From positions 1 to 38,479 of the forward strand of contig NZ_CALIMW010000071.1 of the NCBI RefSeq assembly GCF_938045405.1: 38,479 nt of DNA, given 5' to 3'. Of this stretch, positions 1-8,348 are shown in pieces (positions within the stretch are counted from its first letter, which is position 1; every line of letters begins with the position of its first letter). Origin of the DNA: an uncultured Campylobacter sp. Its GTDB lineage: Bacteria > Campylobacterota > Campylobacteria > Campylobacterales > Campylobacteraceae. A program made the position numbers and the translations under genes. The notes under the pieces were generated by a model. It did not search any database. It saw only the letters and a list, made by a program, of their open reading frames with translations, and was not told the origin of the DNA.

Positions 1-1
1 T

Positions 2-658
2 GAGAAGAAAAAACTAATCGACGATCTGATCAAATACAAACTTCTAATCGCAGAAGCGAAAAAATCAGGCATTGAAAACAGCGACGAATATAAACATCAG
101 CTAGAGCTAGCTAAAGATGGCATCGCATTTAATCTATGGCAACGCGAACAGGCTAAAGACGTAAGCATCAGCGACGAGGAAGCTAAAAAAATTTATGATG
201 AAAATAAACAGAATTTCATGCAACCAGATTCCGTTACCGCAAGTCATATCTTAGTAGCAGACGAAAAGGCTGCTAAAAACGCGATTGCGAAGCTATCAAA
301 AGTCAAAAAAGAGAATTTAAAAGAGGAATTTAATAAGCTAGCTAAAGAAATTTCAATCGATCCAAGTGCGAAAGAAAACGGTGGCGATTTGGGCTCTTTC
401 GGTAAAGGTATGATGGTGCCGGAGTTTGAAAAAGCGGCGTTTGCGCTAAAAGATGGTGAGATGAGCAAAACGCCGGTAAAGACGCAATTCGGATATCATG
501 TAATCTACAAAGAAAGCAGCAAAAAGGCTGAGACTATGCCGTTTGAAAAGGTAAAAGATCTCATCAAAAATCAGCTACTTCCAAGCAAAGTAAACAAAAA
601 AATCGATGACAAGGCTAATGAGCTATTCGGCAAACTAAACATCGAATACGCAAAATAG
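2..658 (+). CDS. peb4: PEB4/SurA-like periplasmic peptidyl-prolyl isomerase (5' end outside window)
   Basis: The reading frame is open from base 2, so the N-terminus, including any signal peptide, lies outside the window; the Met at 218 is internal. The visible 218 codons hold a helical SurA-N-like chaperone segment rich in Lys and Glu (LIKYKLLIAEAKKSG), then a parvulin-type rotamase domain from about base 225 to 560. That domain shows the hallmarks SHILV, GGDLGSFGKG, MVPEFEKAAFAL and TQFGYHVI, followed by a short C-terminal helix. In C. jejuni the homologue PEB4 (Cbf2) is a periplasmic foldase for outer-membrane proteins; the same role is inferred here. A large nested hairpin follows the stop codon. 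In C. jejuni peb4 precedes fba, whereas here a dedA-like gene follows. Confidence 0.9.
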   Translation, partial: EKKKLIDDLIKYKLLIAEAKKSGIENSDEYKHQLELAKDGIAFNLWQREQAKDVSISDEEAKKIYDENKQNFMQPDSVTASHILVADEKAAKNAIAKLSKVKKENLKEEFNKLAKEISIDPSAKENGGDLGSFGKGMMVPEFEKAAFALKDGEMSKTPVKTQFGYHVIYKESSKKAETMPFEKVKDLIKNQLLPSKVNKKIDDKANELFGKLNIEYAK

Positions 659-668
659 TTTTAATTTT

Positions 669-750
669 AAGGCGCGAGGCTATTAAATTTATATGCAAGT
701 TCGCTGCAGCGGCAACTTGCAGGGATAAAATTTAGCCCGCGCCTTTGTTT
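669..750 (+). terminator. Large nested hairpin, likely terminator after peb4
   Basis: An outer stem (669-682, AAGGCGCGAGGCTA) pairs with 733-745 (TAGCCCGCGCCTT) with one mismatch or bulge. Inside it a perfect 8-bp stem TGCAAGTT/AACTTGCA (694-701 with 714-721) encloses a CGCTGCAGCG palindrome. A T-rich run follows at 744-752. It sits 10 bases past the peb4 stop, so termination is the simplest reading, but it is larger than an ordinary terminator. Confidence 0.6.
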
Positions 751-893
751 TATATGCGCTAAATTTTGTGAAATTTTAAGATCACTCTTGTATCGCCGGA
801 TTGTTAAATTCTAAATTTATTCGCTCTGCCGATGTTAAATTTTGCGGAATTTTAAGTACAGCCGGTTTTTACACATTAAATCAAGGAATTCAA

Positions 894-1493
894 ATGCTTT
901 CTAATATCGTAAATTTTATCGTAGAATTTGTCGCAGGTTGGGGATACCTTGGCGTTTTTGTGATGATGTTTTTAGAAAGCAGCTTCTTTCCCTTCCCAAG
1001 TGAAGTCGTGATGATCCCTGCGGGCTATCTGGCCTCAAAATCGCAGATGAGCTTTGTTATGGCATTTGTTTGTGGGCTTGGCGGCAGCATCACCGGCGCG
1101 CTGTTTAATTACTATCTATGCTACTTTTTTGGACGTAAGATTATCGCTAAATACGGCAAATACGTAGGCATCACCGAGGAGAAATTTGCAAAATTCGAAG
1201 CGTTTTTTAACCGCCATGGCGAAATTTCAACGTTTAACTGCCGCCTAATCCCTGGCATCCGTCAATACATCAGCCTTCCTGCGGGGCTTGCAAAGATGAA
1301 TGTCGCGCGCTTCGTGCTATTTACCGGGCTTGGAGCTGCGATTTGGACACTAATACTAATGAGCTTGGGATATTTCATCGGCGAAAACGAGGAGCTAATC
1401 AAGCAAGATCTGCATCTAATTACGATCGCTCTATTCGCCGTCGTCATTATAATCTCGCTTCTATATGTTTATTTTATAAAACGCAAAAAATAG
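894..1493 (+). CDS. DedA family membrane protein
   Basis: This is an inner-membrane DedA (SNARE-associated/VTT) protein of 199 residues, the usual size for the family. Some members act as undecaprenyl-phosphate or phospholipid flippases or support proton-motive-force homeostasis; which one applies here is not visible. The N-terminal signature FLESSFFPFPSEVVMIPAG lies at about residues 26-44, and the conserved re-entrant region with CRLIPGIRQYISLPAG at about 116-131. A C-terminal TM segment ends in KRKK. The frame is open upstream to a TTG at 801, but the ATG at 894 is preceded by AAGGA at good spacing and begins directly with the family's N-terminal helix, so I chose it. It stands alone between a terminator and the aspA leader. 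Confidence 0.9.
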   Translation: MLSNIVNFIVEFVAGWGYLGVFVMMFLESSFFPFPSEVVMIPAGYLASKSQMSFVMAFVCGLGGSITGALFNYYLCYFFGRKIIAKYGKYVGITEEKFAKFEAFFNRHGEISTFNCRLIPGIRQYISLPAGLAKMNVARFVLFTGLGAAIWTLILMSLGYFIGENEELIKQDLHLITIALFAVVIIISLLYVYFIKRKK

Positions 1494-1808
1494 TTTCACG
1501 CCAGTAAATACAAATACAATGAAAAATTCCATTTTATCGCCTTTAAGTTCAAATTTTTCAAATTATAATTTAAGCTAAACAAGAATTTTTATAATTTCAC
1601 TTTCATAATCTGCGTGCAATACGATATTTCTATTAAAGTGTAATTATGCCTTAGTAGCGAATTCCAAAATATTTTTTAAGTAAAATTCTATTTAAAGCCT
1701 TAAACAATCATACTAATTTCTAAATTTTAATTTTTCGTTACGTTTTAAGCTGCTTTTAATACTAAAAGCTTTAAAATTCCATTAACAATTTCAACGAAAG
1801 GACTTATT
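1494..1808. other. AT-rich spacer and probable aspA leader
   Basis: No gene is visible. The stretch is markedly AT-rich. TATAAT words occur at 1564-1569 and 1590-1595, and a TAATACT word nearer the gene at about 1757. Which of these drives aspA cannot be decided by eye. The aspA ribosome site (GAAAGGAC) is at its right end. Confidence 0.5.
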
Positions 1809-3215
1809 ATGGCAAAGACCAGAAAAGAACACGATTTCATCGGTGAATTAGAAATTTCCGACGATTTTTACTACGGTGTGCAGACATTTAGGGCACTAGA
1901 GAACTTCCATCTAAGCGGACGAGCGCTCAAAGACTATCCGTTTTTTATCAAAGCATTTGCACAAATCAAAAAAGCAGCTGCGCTAGCCAATAAAGAGGTC
2001 GGAGTCCTAGACGCACAAAAAGCCGATGCGATTGCAAAAGCTTGCGACAGGCTCATCGCAGGAGAGTTTAGAGATCAATTCGTAGTCGATATGATCCAAG
2101 GCGGCGCCGGAACTTCAACGAATATGAATACCAACGAGGTCATTACTAATATAGCTTTGGAGAGCATGGGACATAAAAAGGGTGAATACCAATACCTTCA
2201 TCCAAACGACCACACAAATTTAGGTCAAAGCACCAACGATACCTATCCTAGCTCGATCAAAGTCGCCGCTTACGCCAAGCTAACCGATCTATTAAAAGCT
2301 ATGGAAAATTTGAAAAAAGAGCTTGAAGTTAAAGCCAAAGAATACAAAGATGTCATCAAAATGGGAAGGACAGAGCTTGAGGACGCCGTTCCTACTACTC
2401 TTGGAAACACTTTCAACGCTTTTGCTACCTACATCAAAACCGATATCGCGCTTATCAAAGCTGCTAGAGAGTCGATGACTTACCTAAATATGGGCGCTAC
2501 GGCGATTGGTACGGGCATCAACTGCCACCCTGATTACAAAAACGTAGTCGAGAAAAAACTGGGTGAAATCACCGGCGTTAAATTTAAAGCTGCAGAGGAT
2601 TTCATCGCCGCTACACAAGACACCGCAGACTTCGTTCACGTTAGTGGCGCGTTAAAAACAGCAGCCGTCCGCCTAAGTAAAATCGCAAACGACCTACGTC
2701 TTATGAACTCCGGTCCTAGATGCGGTCTAGGCGAAATCGAGCTTCCTAAGATGCAACCGGGCAGCTCCATCATGCCGGGCAAGGTAAATCCAGTCATCGC
2801 TGAGGTCGTAGGCGAGGCTTGCTATGAGGTAATCGGCAACGATGTTACGATTATGCTTTGCTCCGAGCGTGGAGAATTCGAGCTAAATGCATTCGAGCCT
2901 GGCATCGCATATGCGTTATTTAACTCGATCGTGCTTTTGGAAAATGCGATGAATACGCTAGCCGAAAAAGCTATCAAACATCTAAAGGCAAATCCTGAAG
3001 CTTGCCTAAAATCGGTGTTAAATTCCGTCGGTATCGTTACGGCGTTTAATCCTTACATTGGCTACGAGAAATCCGCAAGTATCGCCAAAGAAGCACTTCA
3101 GACCGGAAAATCCGTCGGCGAAATCTGCCTAGAGCGCGGATATTTGAAAAAAGAGGAGATCGATAAGATCCTAGAGCCTAAATCTATGCTCAACCCACAT
3201 ATGAGCAAAAAATAG
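1809..3215 (+). CDS. aspA: Aspartate ammonia-lyase (aspartase)
   Basis: The enzyme deaminates L-aspartate to fumarate and ammonia in the cytoplasm, feeding amino-acid catabolism and fumarate respiration. It is 468 residues, full length for the aspartase/fumarase superfamily. The three conserved blocks are present: GTSTNMNTNEV at 101-111, LGQSTNDTYPS at 138-148, and the flexible catalytic loop GSSIMPGKVNPV at 318-329, with the serine that acts as the general base. GAAAGGACTTATT upstream supports the ATG. The neighbour dcuA encodes the matching dicarboxylate transporter; aspA-dcuA is the arrangement known in C. jejuni. Fumarase C is the main alternative in this fold, but the sequence and the dcuA partner favour aspartase. 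Confidence 0.96.
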   Translation: MAKTRKEHDFIGELEISDDFYYGVQTFRALENFHLSGRALKDYPFFIKAFAQIKKAAALANKEVGVLDAQKADAIAKACDRLIAGEFRDQFVVDMIQGGAGTSTNMNTNEVITNIALESMGHKKGEYQYLHPNDHTNLGQSTNDTYPSSIKVAAYAKLTDLLKAMENLKKELEVKAKEYKDVIKMGRTELEDAVPTTLGNTFNAFATYIKTDIALIKAARESMTYLNMGATAIGTGINCHPDYKNVVEKKLGEITGVKFKAAEDFIAATQDTADFVHVSGALKTAAVRLSKIANDLRLMNSGPRCGLGEIELPKMQPGSSIMPGKVNPVIAEVVGEACYEVIGNDVTIMLCSERGEFELNAFEPGIAYALFNSIVLLENAMNTLAEKAIKHLKANPEACLKSVLNSVGIVTAFNPYIGYEKSASIAKEALQTGKSVGEICLERGYLKKEEIDKILEPKSMLNPHMSKK

Positions 3216-3501
3216 TTTCAAACTAGGTGCGGCGCGGAATTTCGTCGGTTAATTTAATAGGCGAAATTCCGCAAAGTAGAATTCTAAATAGATAAGATTT
3301 ATCGTGCAGAATTCCGTAGATGCAGAATTTCATCAAGTTAGATTTAGCTTCCGTGGAGTAAAATTCCACTTGCGAAATTTTAGGATAAAATTCCGCATAG
3401 AATTCCGACCACTGAATTATAAAGATAATTCGGATTTTACCTGCTGAAATCTTTAGAATTCTGCGCGCCGTTAAAAAAATTACTTTATAAGGAGTTTTGC
3501 A
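3216..3501. repeat. aspA-dcuA spacer with inverted and degenerate repeats
   Basis: This 286-base spacer holds a perfect 11-bp inverted repeat GCGGAATTTCG/CGAAATTCCGC (3234-3244 with 3262-3272). It also has at least six scattered GAATTCCG or GAATTTC variants, and a second hairpin GAATTAT-aaag-ATAATTC (3414-3431). The dcuA ribosome site AAGGAG lies near 3488. The repeats could form an attenuating structure between the two genes. A minus-strand open frame here is built from the repeats and is not convincing. Confidence 0.5.
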
Positions 3502-4845
3502 ATGGACTTTATGGTGATATTGCAATTTATCGTGTTGCTCGGCGGCATCTACCTAGGCGTTAAGCTAGGCGGCATGGGCGTCGGTTATGCAGGCGGCTTG
3601 GGCGTTGTCGTCCTAGCCATTTTGGGCATGAAGGTCGATATGAAGGATATCCCGATTGACGTTATCCTAATTATCGCATCGGTAATCTCCGCGATTACGG
3701 CGCTGCAAGTCGCAGGTGGACTTGATTATTTGGTTCAGGTAGCATCTAAAATTTTAAGGAAAAATCCTAAGCAGATCAACTTCCTAGCGCCTATCGTTAC
3801 CTATCTACTTACGATACTTGCGGGCACCGGACATACTGCGTTTTCTATGATCCCGGTTATCGTCGAGGTCGCAAAGACACAGAACATCAAGCCTTCCGCT
3901 CCTCTTGCGCTCTCGGTCGTTTCGTCTCAAGTAGCGATCACTGCGAGCCCTATTTCGGCGGCGTTCGTCGCCATGAGCGGTCTGTGCGAGAAGCTAGGCG
4001 TTAGCTATCCTAAGCTTTTGTTTATCTGCATCTCTACTACCTTCGTAGCTATGTTGATTACGGCTTTTATCGTAAATAAATTCTACGATCTCGATCTTTC
4101 AAAAGACCCTGTTTACAAAGAGAGGCTTTCAAAAGGTCTTGTAGCCGAGATCAAAGCTGAGGAGTATAAAGAGCCGAAGCCTTACGCGAAAAGATCGGTT
4201 GCGATATTTGCTATCGGCGTTTTGATCGTTGTTTGCTATGCGCTTGCGATCTCAAAGAGCGTCGGTTTGGTAGAAAAACCGATCCTTTCAAGAGATAGCG
4301 CGATTATCAGCTTTATGCTAACTATCGGCTTTCTTATCGCTGTTTTATGCAAGATCGATACGGGCAAACTGCTCTCTACCAGCACTTTCCAAAGCGGTAT
4401 GAATGCGTGCATCTGCGTCATCGGTATCGCGTGGCTCGGTACTACTTTCGTAAATGGTCACATCGACAGCATCAAAGAGGTAGCTAAAAATGTCGTTACG
4501 CAGTATCCTTTCGTACTAGCCGTCGCGCTATACTTCCTAAGCTGCTTGCTATACTCGCAGGCTGCGACCACAAAGGTTATGATGCCTGCCGTCGCCGCCG
4601 CGCTTGGAATGACTAGCCCTGAAAATTCCGGTCAAATTTGGATCTTAGTCGCATCGTTCGCAGCCGTTTCGGGCTTGTTCGTGCTCCCTACCTATCCTAC
4701 GACGCTCGGCGCGATCGCTATGGACGATACCGGAACGACTAGAGTCGGTAAATTTGTATTTAACCACTCGTTCTTCCTTCCGGGAACCATTATGGTTGCG
4801 CTTTCGGTCGCTCTAGGATTTTTAGTAGCTCCTGCGCTAATCTAA
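3502..4845 (+). CDS. dcuA: Anaerobic C4-dicarboxylate transporter DcuA
   Basis: This inner-membrane antiporter exchanges aspartate, fumarate or malate for succinate. At 447 residues it has the normal Dcu length. The whole chain alternates hydrophobic helices with short loops. Family signatures include the GGLDYLVQVASKILRKNPKQI loop start, LAGTGHTAFSMIPVI at about residues 108-122, and VSSQVAITASPISAAF at about 133-148. The C-terminus ends in a hydrophobic helix (FLVAPALI). The start follows AAGGAG at ideal spacing. Linkage to aspA supports the DcuA assignment over DcuB: aspartate enters, fumarate is made by AspA, and succinate leaves. A perfect terminator ends the unit. Confidence 0.94.
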   Translation: MDFMVILQFIVLLGGIYLGVKLGGMGVGYAGGLGVVVLAILGMKVDMKDIPIDVILIIASVISAITALQVAGGLDYLVQVASKILRKNPKQINFLAPIVTYLLTILAGTGHTAFSMIPVIVEVAKTQNIKPSAPLALSVVSSQVAITASPISAAFVAMSGLCEKLGVSYPKLLFICISTTFVAMLITAFIVNKFYDLDLSKDPVYKERLSKGLVAEIKAEEYKEPKPYAKRSVAIFAIGVLIVVCYALAISKSVGLVEKPILSRDSAIISFMLTIGFLIAVLCKIDTGKLLSTSTFQSGMNACICVIGIAWLGTTFVNGHIDSIKEVAKNVVTQYPFVLAVALYFLSCLLYSQAATTKVMMPAVAAALGMTSPENSGQIWILVASFAAVSGLFVLPTYPTTLGAIAMDDTGTTRVGKFVFNHSFFLPGTIMVALSVALGFLVAPALI

Positions 4846-4864
4846 GATTAGTATTCCTTTCATT

Positions 4865-4890
4865 TGCGCCGAATTTTTCGGCGCATTTTT
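4865..4890 (+). terminator. Rho-independent terminator after dcuA
   Basis: A perfect 9-bp stem TGCGCCGAA/TTCGGCGCA (4865-4873 with 4877-4885) with a TTT loop is followed directly by TTTTT. It lies 20 bases after the dcuA stop. Confidence 0.93.
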
Positions 4891-5097
4891 CATACTATTT
4901 AAAATTTTTAATACAATCTAATAGATACAATTCTATCGATTTTGGGGTCTGCCATATTTGCTTATAAATTTAACTTCTAATCGCATGCGCAAAAAACTAT
5001 AAGCCTGCTAGTAATGTTTGAGTGAGAGTAAAATTTCATTTGAAATTTCATACCCATATTATGCTAGATGATAAATCAAAATTTCAGCCAAAAAACA

Positions 5098-5103
5098 TAT
5101 AAT
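5098..5103 (+). promoter_or_regulatory. Candidate -10 element for the NAD(P)H oxidoreductase gene
   Basis: A consensus TATAAT preceded by an A-rich tract lies 27 bases before the ATG at 5131. No clear -35 is visible, as is usual for vegetative promoters in Campylobacter. Confidence 0.5.
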
Positions 5104-5130
5104 GTAAGAAATTTAAAACAAGGATAAAAT

Positions 5131-5658
5131 ATGAAAAATCTCATCATCATCGCTCATCCCGATATGGCAAGCTCACACGCAAACAAGGCGTGGCGCGAGG
5201 TAGCCAAAAAGCAAGCGGATAAATTTGATATTCACGAAATTTACGCTGCTTATCCGAACGGCGAAATAAACGTAGCGCGCGAGCAGGAGTCACTTTTAAG
5301 CCACGATAAAATTATCATTCAGTTTCCACTTTATTGGTACAGCTATCCGCCGCTTTTAAAGCAATGGTTCGACGATGTATTCGCCTACGGCTGGGCTTAC
5401 GGCAGCACCGGCGGCAAGCTGAAAGGTAAAGAATTCGCCCTAGCGATCACTATCGGCGACGAGCGAAACAACTATAAAAAAGACGGCACGATCGGATTTT
5501 GCATAGAAGAAGTTATCACGCCTTTTAAATGCGCGATGAATTTTACTGGTGCTAAACTCCTGCCGTGCCACTTTGGCTATGGATTTTCATTTCATCCAGA
5601 TAGCGAATATATCGCAAAAAGTGCAGAAAAATACGAAGAATTTTTAGCAAAATTTTAA
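5131..5658 (+). CDS. NAD(P)H-dependent oxidoreductase, flavodoxin-like fold (MdaB/KefF/YwrO type)
   Basis: A soluble flavoprotein of 175 residues, normal for the Flavodoxin_2/NQO-like family, which carries out two-electron reduction of quinones or related electrophiles with FMN or FAD. The first beta strand runs into a nucleotide-binding loop (NLIIIAHPDMASSHANKAW). The diagnostic block is FPLYWYSYPPLLKQWFDDVF at about residues 71-90, followed by the GWAYGSTGGKLKGKEF segment. AAGGATAAAAT precedes the ATG. It is monocistronic between a candidate promoter and a hairpin. Whether it acts like MdaB or as a KefF-type ancillary protein cannot be told; no potassium-efflux gene is adjacent. Confidence 0.87.
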   Translation: MKNLIIIAHPDMASSHANKAWREVAKKQADKFDIHEIYAAYPNGEINVAREQESLLSHDKIIIQFPLYWYSYPPLLKQWFDDVFAYGWAYGSTGGKLKGKEFALAITIGDERNNYKKDGTIGFCIEEVITPFKCAMNFTGAKLLPCHFGYGFSFHPDSEYIAKSAEKYEEFLAKF

Positions 5659-5711
5659 AATTTACAAAGGCAAAATTGCTTTTTTAGTCGCAAAATTTAT
5701 TTTAAAAGTGA

Positions 5712-5736
5712 CGGATGAAAATCATCTTTTCATCCG
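5712..5736. terminator. Perfect inverted repeat, possible bidirectional terminator
   Basis: CGGATGAAAA (5712-5721) and TTTTCATCCG (5727-5736) form a 10-bp stem with a 5-base loop, 53 bases past the oxidoreductase stop. The A/T ends of the stem give short U-runs in either direction, so it could also end decayed minus-strand transcription. Confidence 0.55.
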
Positions 5737-5829
5737 CACTGCTTGGTACGCTTCCTGCATCACTATTTTTGCGTTGCACACGCAGCCTGCTGACATAATC
5801 CCACGCCCTTTTGATCGTAAATTTTACTC

Positions 5830-6660
5830 CACCTCCCTAATGGGGCAAAATTTACGTTAAAATTTATACGAAATTGCCGTATGGAGCATGCTTTAGTACA
5901 GTCATATAAAAATCAATGAACATAAAATTTTACCTAAAAATTTGCACCCGCTCGCAACAATACTCGTCTTAAATTTCCACAAAGCGCTAAAATCTATGCA
6001 CGTTCGCCGCAGCACTCAACTCAAATCCTTCGCTAAATTCATAAAACACGCAAAGTCGCGCGTTCACTATAACGCTACCGGACTTGTATGCGCTGTATAT
6101 GAGCTTGCCAAGCCTATCCTCATTAATGTGTCAAAACAGCAATCACTCGTCTTGCTAGAAAACGCATCAGCCAGCAGGTATCAAAGAGAACTACTGCGAA
6201 AGTGGCGCAAAATACGATATCTCCGCACCGAGCTGCTGTAGTGTTTGCTACTTCTGCGCGTACAAACCCAAGATCCAAAAAGAGATTTAAAGCAAAGTAG
6301 CGCCTGCCACCCTACGCGCGTGCAAACAGCTCAAAGCTGCCAAAAAGTTTGCGCTCACTTCGCCACTGAGCGCAATTTACCTATTGCGCAGTTATTAATA
6401 CTTTCAGATTTCAACCTGTTCGCTTTTACTTTCCGTCTTTTAAATGCCTGCGCGCAGCTAGCTGCAAAGACGTATTCGCTGGATATGCCTTGTAGCTCAC
6501 CCCCCATACCCTCGATAAAAATCCGTCGTAATTTATGCGGATATTTGACAGCAGGATCGTTTGGATACGATCTTTGATACGAAGCCTAAAAGCGCTACGC
6601 CGATACAGATGCTCGCGCCGTTTTTCTCGCTCTGTGCGCGCTGCCTACACACGCTGCCAT
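5830..6660 (-). pseudogene. Decayed cobyrinate a,c-diamide synthase (cobB/cbiA) remnant
   Basis: No intact frame exists, but minus-strand translation in shifting frames gives ordered pieces of CobB/CbiA, the ATP- and glutamine-dependent amidase of the corrin ring. From the N-side: a doubtful P-loop region near 6643-6585; IEGMGGELQG followed by ISSEYVFAAS at 6516-6460 (family IEGVMGLFDG...); QTLQQLGAEISYFAPLSQ at 6247-6194 (family GAEIVFFSPL); SLIPAG at about 6180; and DFACFMNLAKDLS at 6057-6019 (family AECGGFMYLAK). In the last piece the catalytic Cys-Gly-Gly is lost. Stops and frameshifts separate the pieces, and the gap between the first two is too short, so there is probably an internal deletion. 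The outer limits are approximate. This is my reading of motifs, not an alignment. Confidence 0.62.
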
Positions 6661-7122
6661 CGCAATTTTCTCTGATACGACACTTAAAGATAACTCATCA
6701 CCAAAACTACCGAAAAGCTTTTAGCCTTGTTTTTTCTGCTTTAGAATTTAGTCTCAATCAGTTCTTTTCTAATAAACCGACAGAATTTCCATGCTTTGAT
6801 ATAACCCATCAACGAGGAACTTAGCTAAATTTATTTGAATTCCTAAAGACACGGCAACTTACATCGCACCCGCATTTCAGATCACTGCGAAATTTCGTCG
6901 CTACATTGTAAAGAGTTAAATTCTATCAGGTAGATTTATTAAAAATTTTAAGAGCAGTAGAAGTAGTAATAGATGATTAATGCTTTTCTATATAGATACC
7001 GCCGCCAAATTTTAATCAAAATACGCTCTTTAAATTAGCCAGCAAAAGCTTAAATTTCAAGGTTTCCTGCAAAAGTAAAGCCCACAACGCTTCATCAAGC
7101 GGCGCAAAAGCCGCTTTAAATT
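6661..7122. other. No recognisable gene
   Basis: Between the cobB remnant and the SUKH-like pseudogene I see only AT-rich sequence with multiple stops on both strands. Upstream parts of the decayed minus-strand gene may extend into its left end, but I could not match them to a family. Confidence 0.4.
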
Positions 7123-7799
7123 TCACTCTGCGACGCGATTTACCCAGATCAAAAACTCATCGCTCGGGTTCTCGTCGTCTAGATGCGCGGGCGTGACGAG
7201 CTCAAGCGCGGTTTGCGGGATCGTCGTTTTAAACGCCTCCTTGAGCCACTGCTGAAATTCTACGTTTGGATGCACGAAAAAATCGTCCTCCTCGCTGTTT
7301 GGCGGCGCACTAAAATCCTCATCCCAACAGATCTCATCGTATCCGATCGCGAGCAGTCGCAAAAAATCAAGCCCGCTATGAACCAAAACGCAGGCCATGG
7401 TCGAACCCGAGCCGGAGCCCATGTGCGGGGTCTAGCCTCGCCCGCATCATCCAGCCACAGCGCGCACATCGAGCCCTCCGAGCCGCTGCCTGCGAATACG
7501 CAAAGCCTCTGCTTGATCTCCGCGGCAAGCTCGCGATCCTCGCCGTAAAACCAATACCTTAGCTCCTCGTCGCGATTTTTCGGCTCATCCGTGAAAAAGA
7601 CGGTATCCCCCTCGCGCTCATCGTCGCTCCAGCTCTGCTGCAGCCGATCCTGCGGATAGAGATAGCCGCGTCTGCGCCCGCCCGCGCCGTCATAAAAGCC
7701 GTTTGCTTCGATCCACGCATAAAGCGCCTGGGTCTCGCTCGGCACGCGCATACCCTGCGGTAGCGCCTCGCGTAGTTGCGTTAGTAATAAATTTTCCAC
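7123..7799 (-). pseudogene. SUKH/SMI1-KNR4-like protein, frameshifted
   Basis: Two overlapping minus-strand frames make one protein of about 225 residues. The N-terminal part (from 7799) runs from MENLLLTQLREAL to the SGSEGSMCALWLDD strand. The C-terminal part continues with HMGSGSGSTMACVL, FLRLLAIGYDEICWDE and a Trp-containing tail, ending at 7123. The frames join if one C is added to the CCCC run near 7426-7429. The layout (GSEG..ALW, then GSGSGS, then a FLxLLA helix) resembles SUKH/SMI1-KNR4 proteins, which are often immunity proteins of polymorphic toxins; this is a weak family call. A short C tract makes phase variation unlikely, so a real inactivating indel or a sequencing error is more probable. 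No toxin gene is nearby. Confidence 0.6.
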
Positions 7800-8124
7800 G
7801 ATCGCTCCTTTTTCTAAATTTGCCGCTCTAATTTTACTGCATTTCGGCTAAATTTACAGATATTTTGTCTGATATTTGCGGCGTTTTACGCGCCCCGTCG
7901 CCGCAAGCGCAAATCAGGCTTTTAAAATTTAGCTGATTTTGGTTGTGGTACGCACACCGGAGCGATATGAGCGCATATTTGAAAAAAGAGTATGATAATT
8001 TTAAGTAGAAAAATGCGTAAAATTTTACGACTTAAATTTTATTATTTTAAGGTCTCTTTGCTTTTTTGTAGAAATTTACGGTTTTAAATTTAGCTCGCCG
8101 CAAAGAGTAAAATTTTAGCAATAC
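7800..8124. other. No recognisable gene
   Basis: AT-rich spacer with scattered AAATTT words. I found no structured element or coding frame that I can support. The ribosome site of the preceding minus-strand gene (AGGAGCGATC) lies at its left end. Confidence 0.4.
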
Positions 8125-8262
8125 CTATAAATTTAAAATTTCTCGCGCCTTTTGTTTGCACGCCTCAAATTTTTGCTCAAACTCCGCGCGTCTTTGCAGC
8201 TCGTTTTTCGCCCCTATTTTGGTGTATCCCGAGCCTCGCCCCAGAAAATATACGTAGCCCAT
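8125..8262 (-). CDS. 45-residue ORF resembling the start of a GIY-YIG/T5orf172 domain
   Basis: An ATG-initiated minus-strand frame encodes MGYVYFLGRGSGYTKIGAKN, then a charged helix with ELQRRAEFEQKFEA and a stop. The opening matches the usual first beta strands of T5orf172/GIY-YIG nuclease-like domains (GYVYFL..SGY.KIG...), including the KIG turn and the following (Q)RR. Full domains need about 80 to 100 residues, so this is either a truncated remnant or a small stand-alone protein. No good ribosome site precedes the ATG, which favours a remnant. Confidence 0.35.
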   Translation of the reverse strand: MGYVYFLGRGSGYTKIGAKNELQRRAEFEQKFEACKQKAREILNL

Positions 8263-8348
8263 ATTCTAAAATTTCGTTATAAATGGCATTTTGTCATTAT
8301 TAAATTTACAAATTTTGCCGCCGTCTGATCGGGCGGGCGAAATTTCGT

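Noticed and set aside
801..893. N-terminal extension of the DedA protein from TTG 801
   Set aside because: No ribosome site at 801; the family starts at the Met encoded at 894, which has a good site.
3223..3525. Minus-strand 100-residue frame between aspA and dcuA
   Set aside because: It is made of the GAATTCCG-type spacer repeats, overlaps the dcuA start and has no sensible protein features.
5942..6824. Three plus-strand open frames of 87 to 110 residues
   Set aside because: They lack ribosome sites and recognisable content, and run antisense to the cobB-like remnants, which explain the open stretches.
7426..7429. Phase-variable poly-C switch in the SUKH-like gene
   Set aside because: Four C is far shorter than the tracts of about eight or more G/C that switch in Campylobacter.
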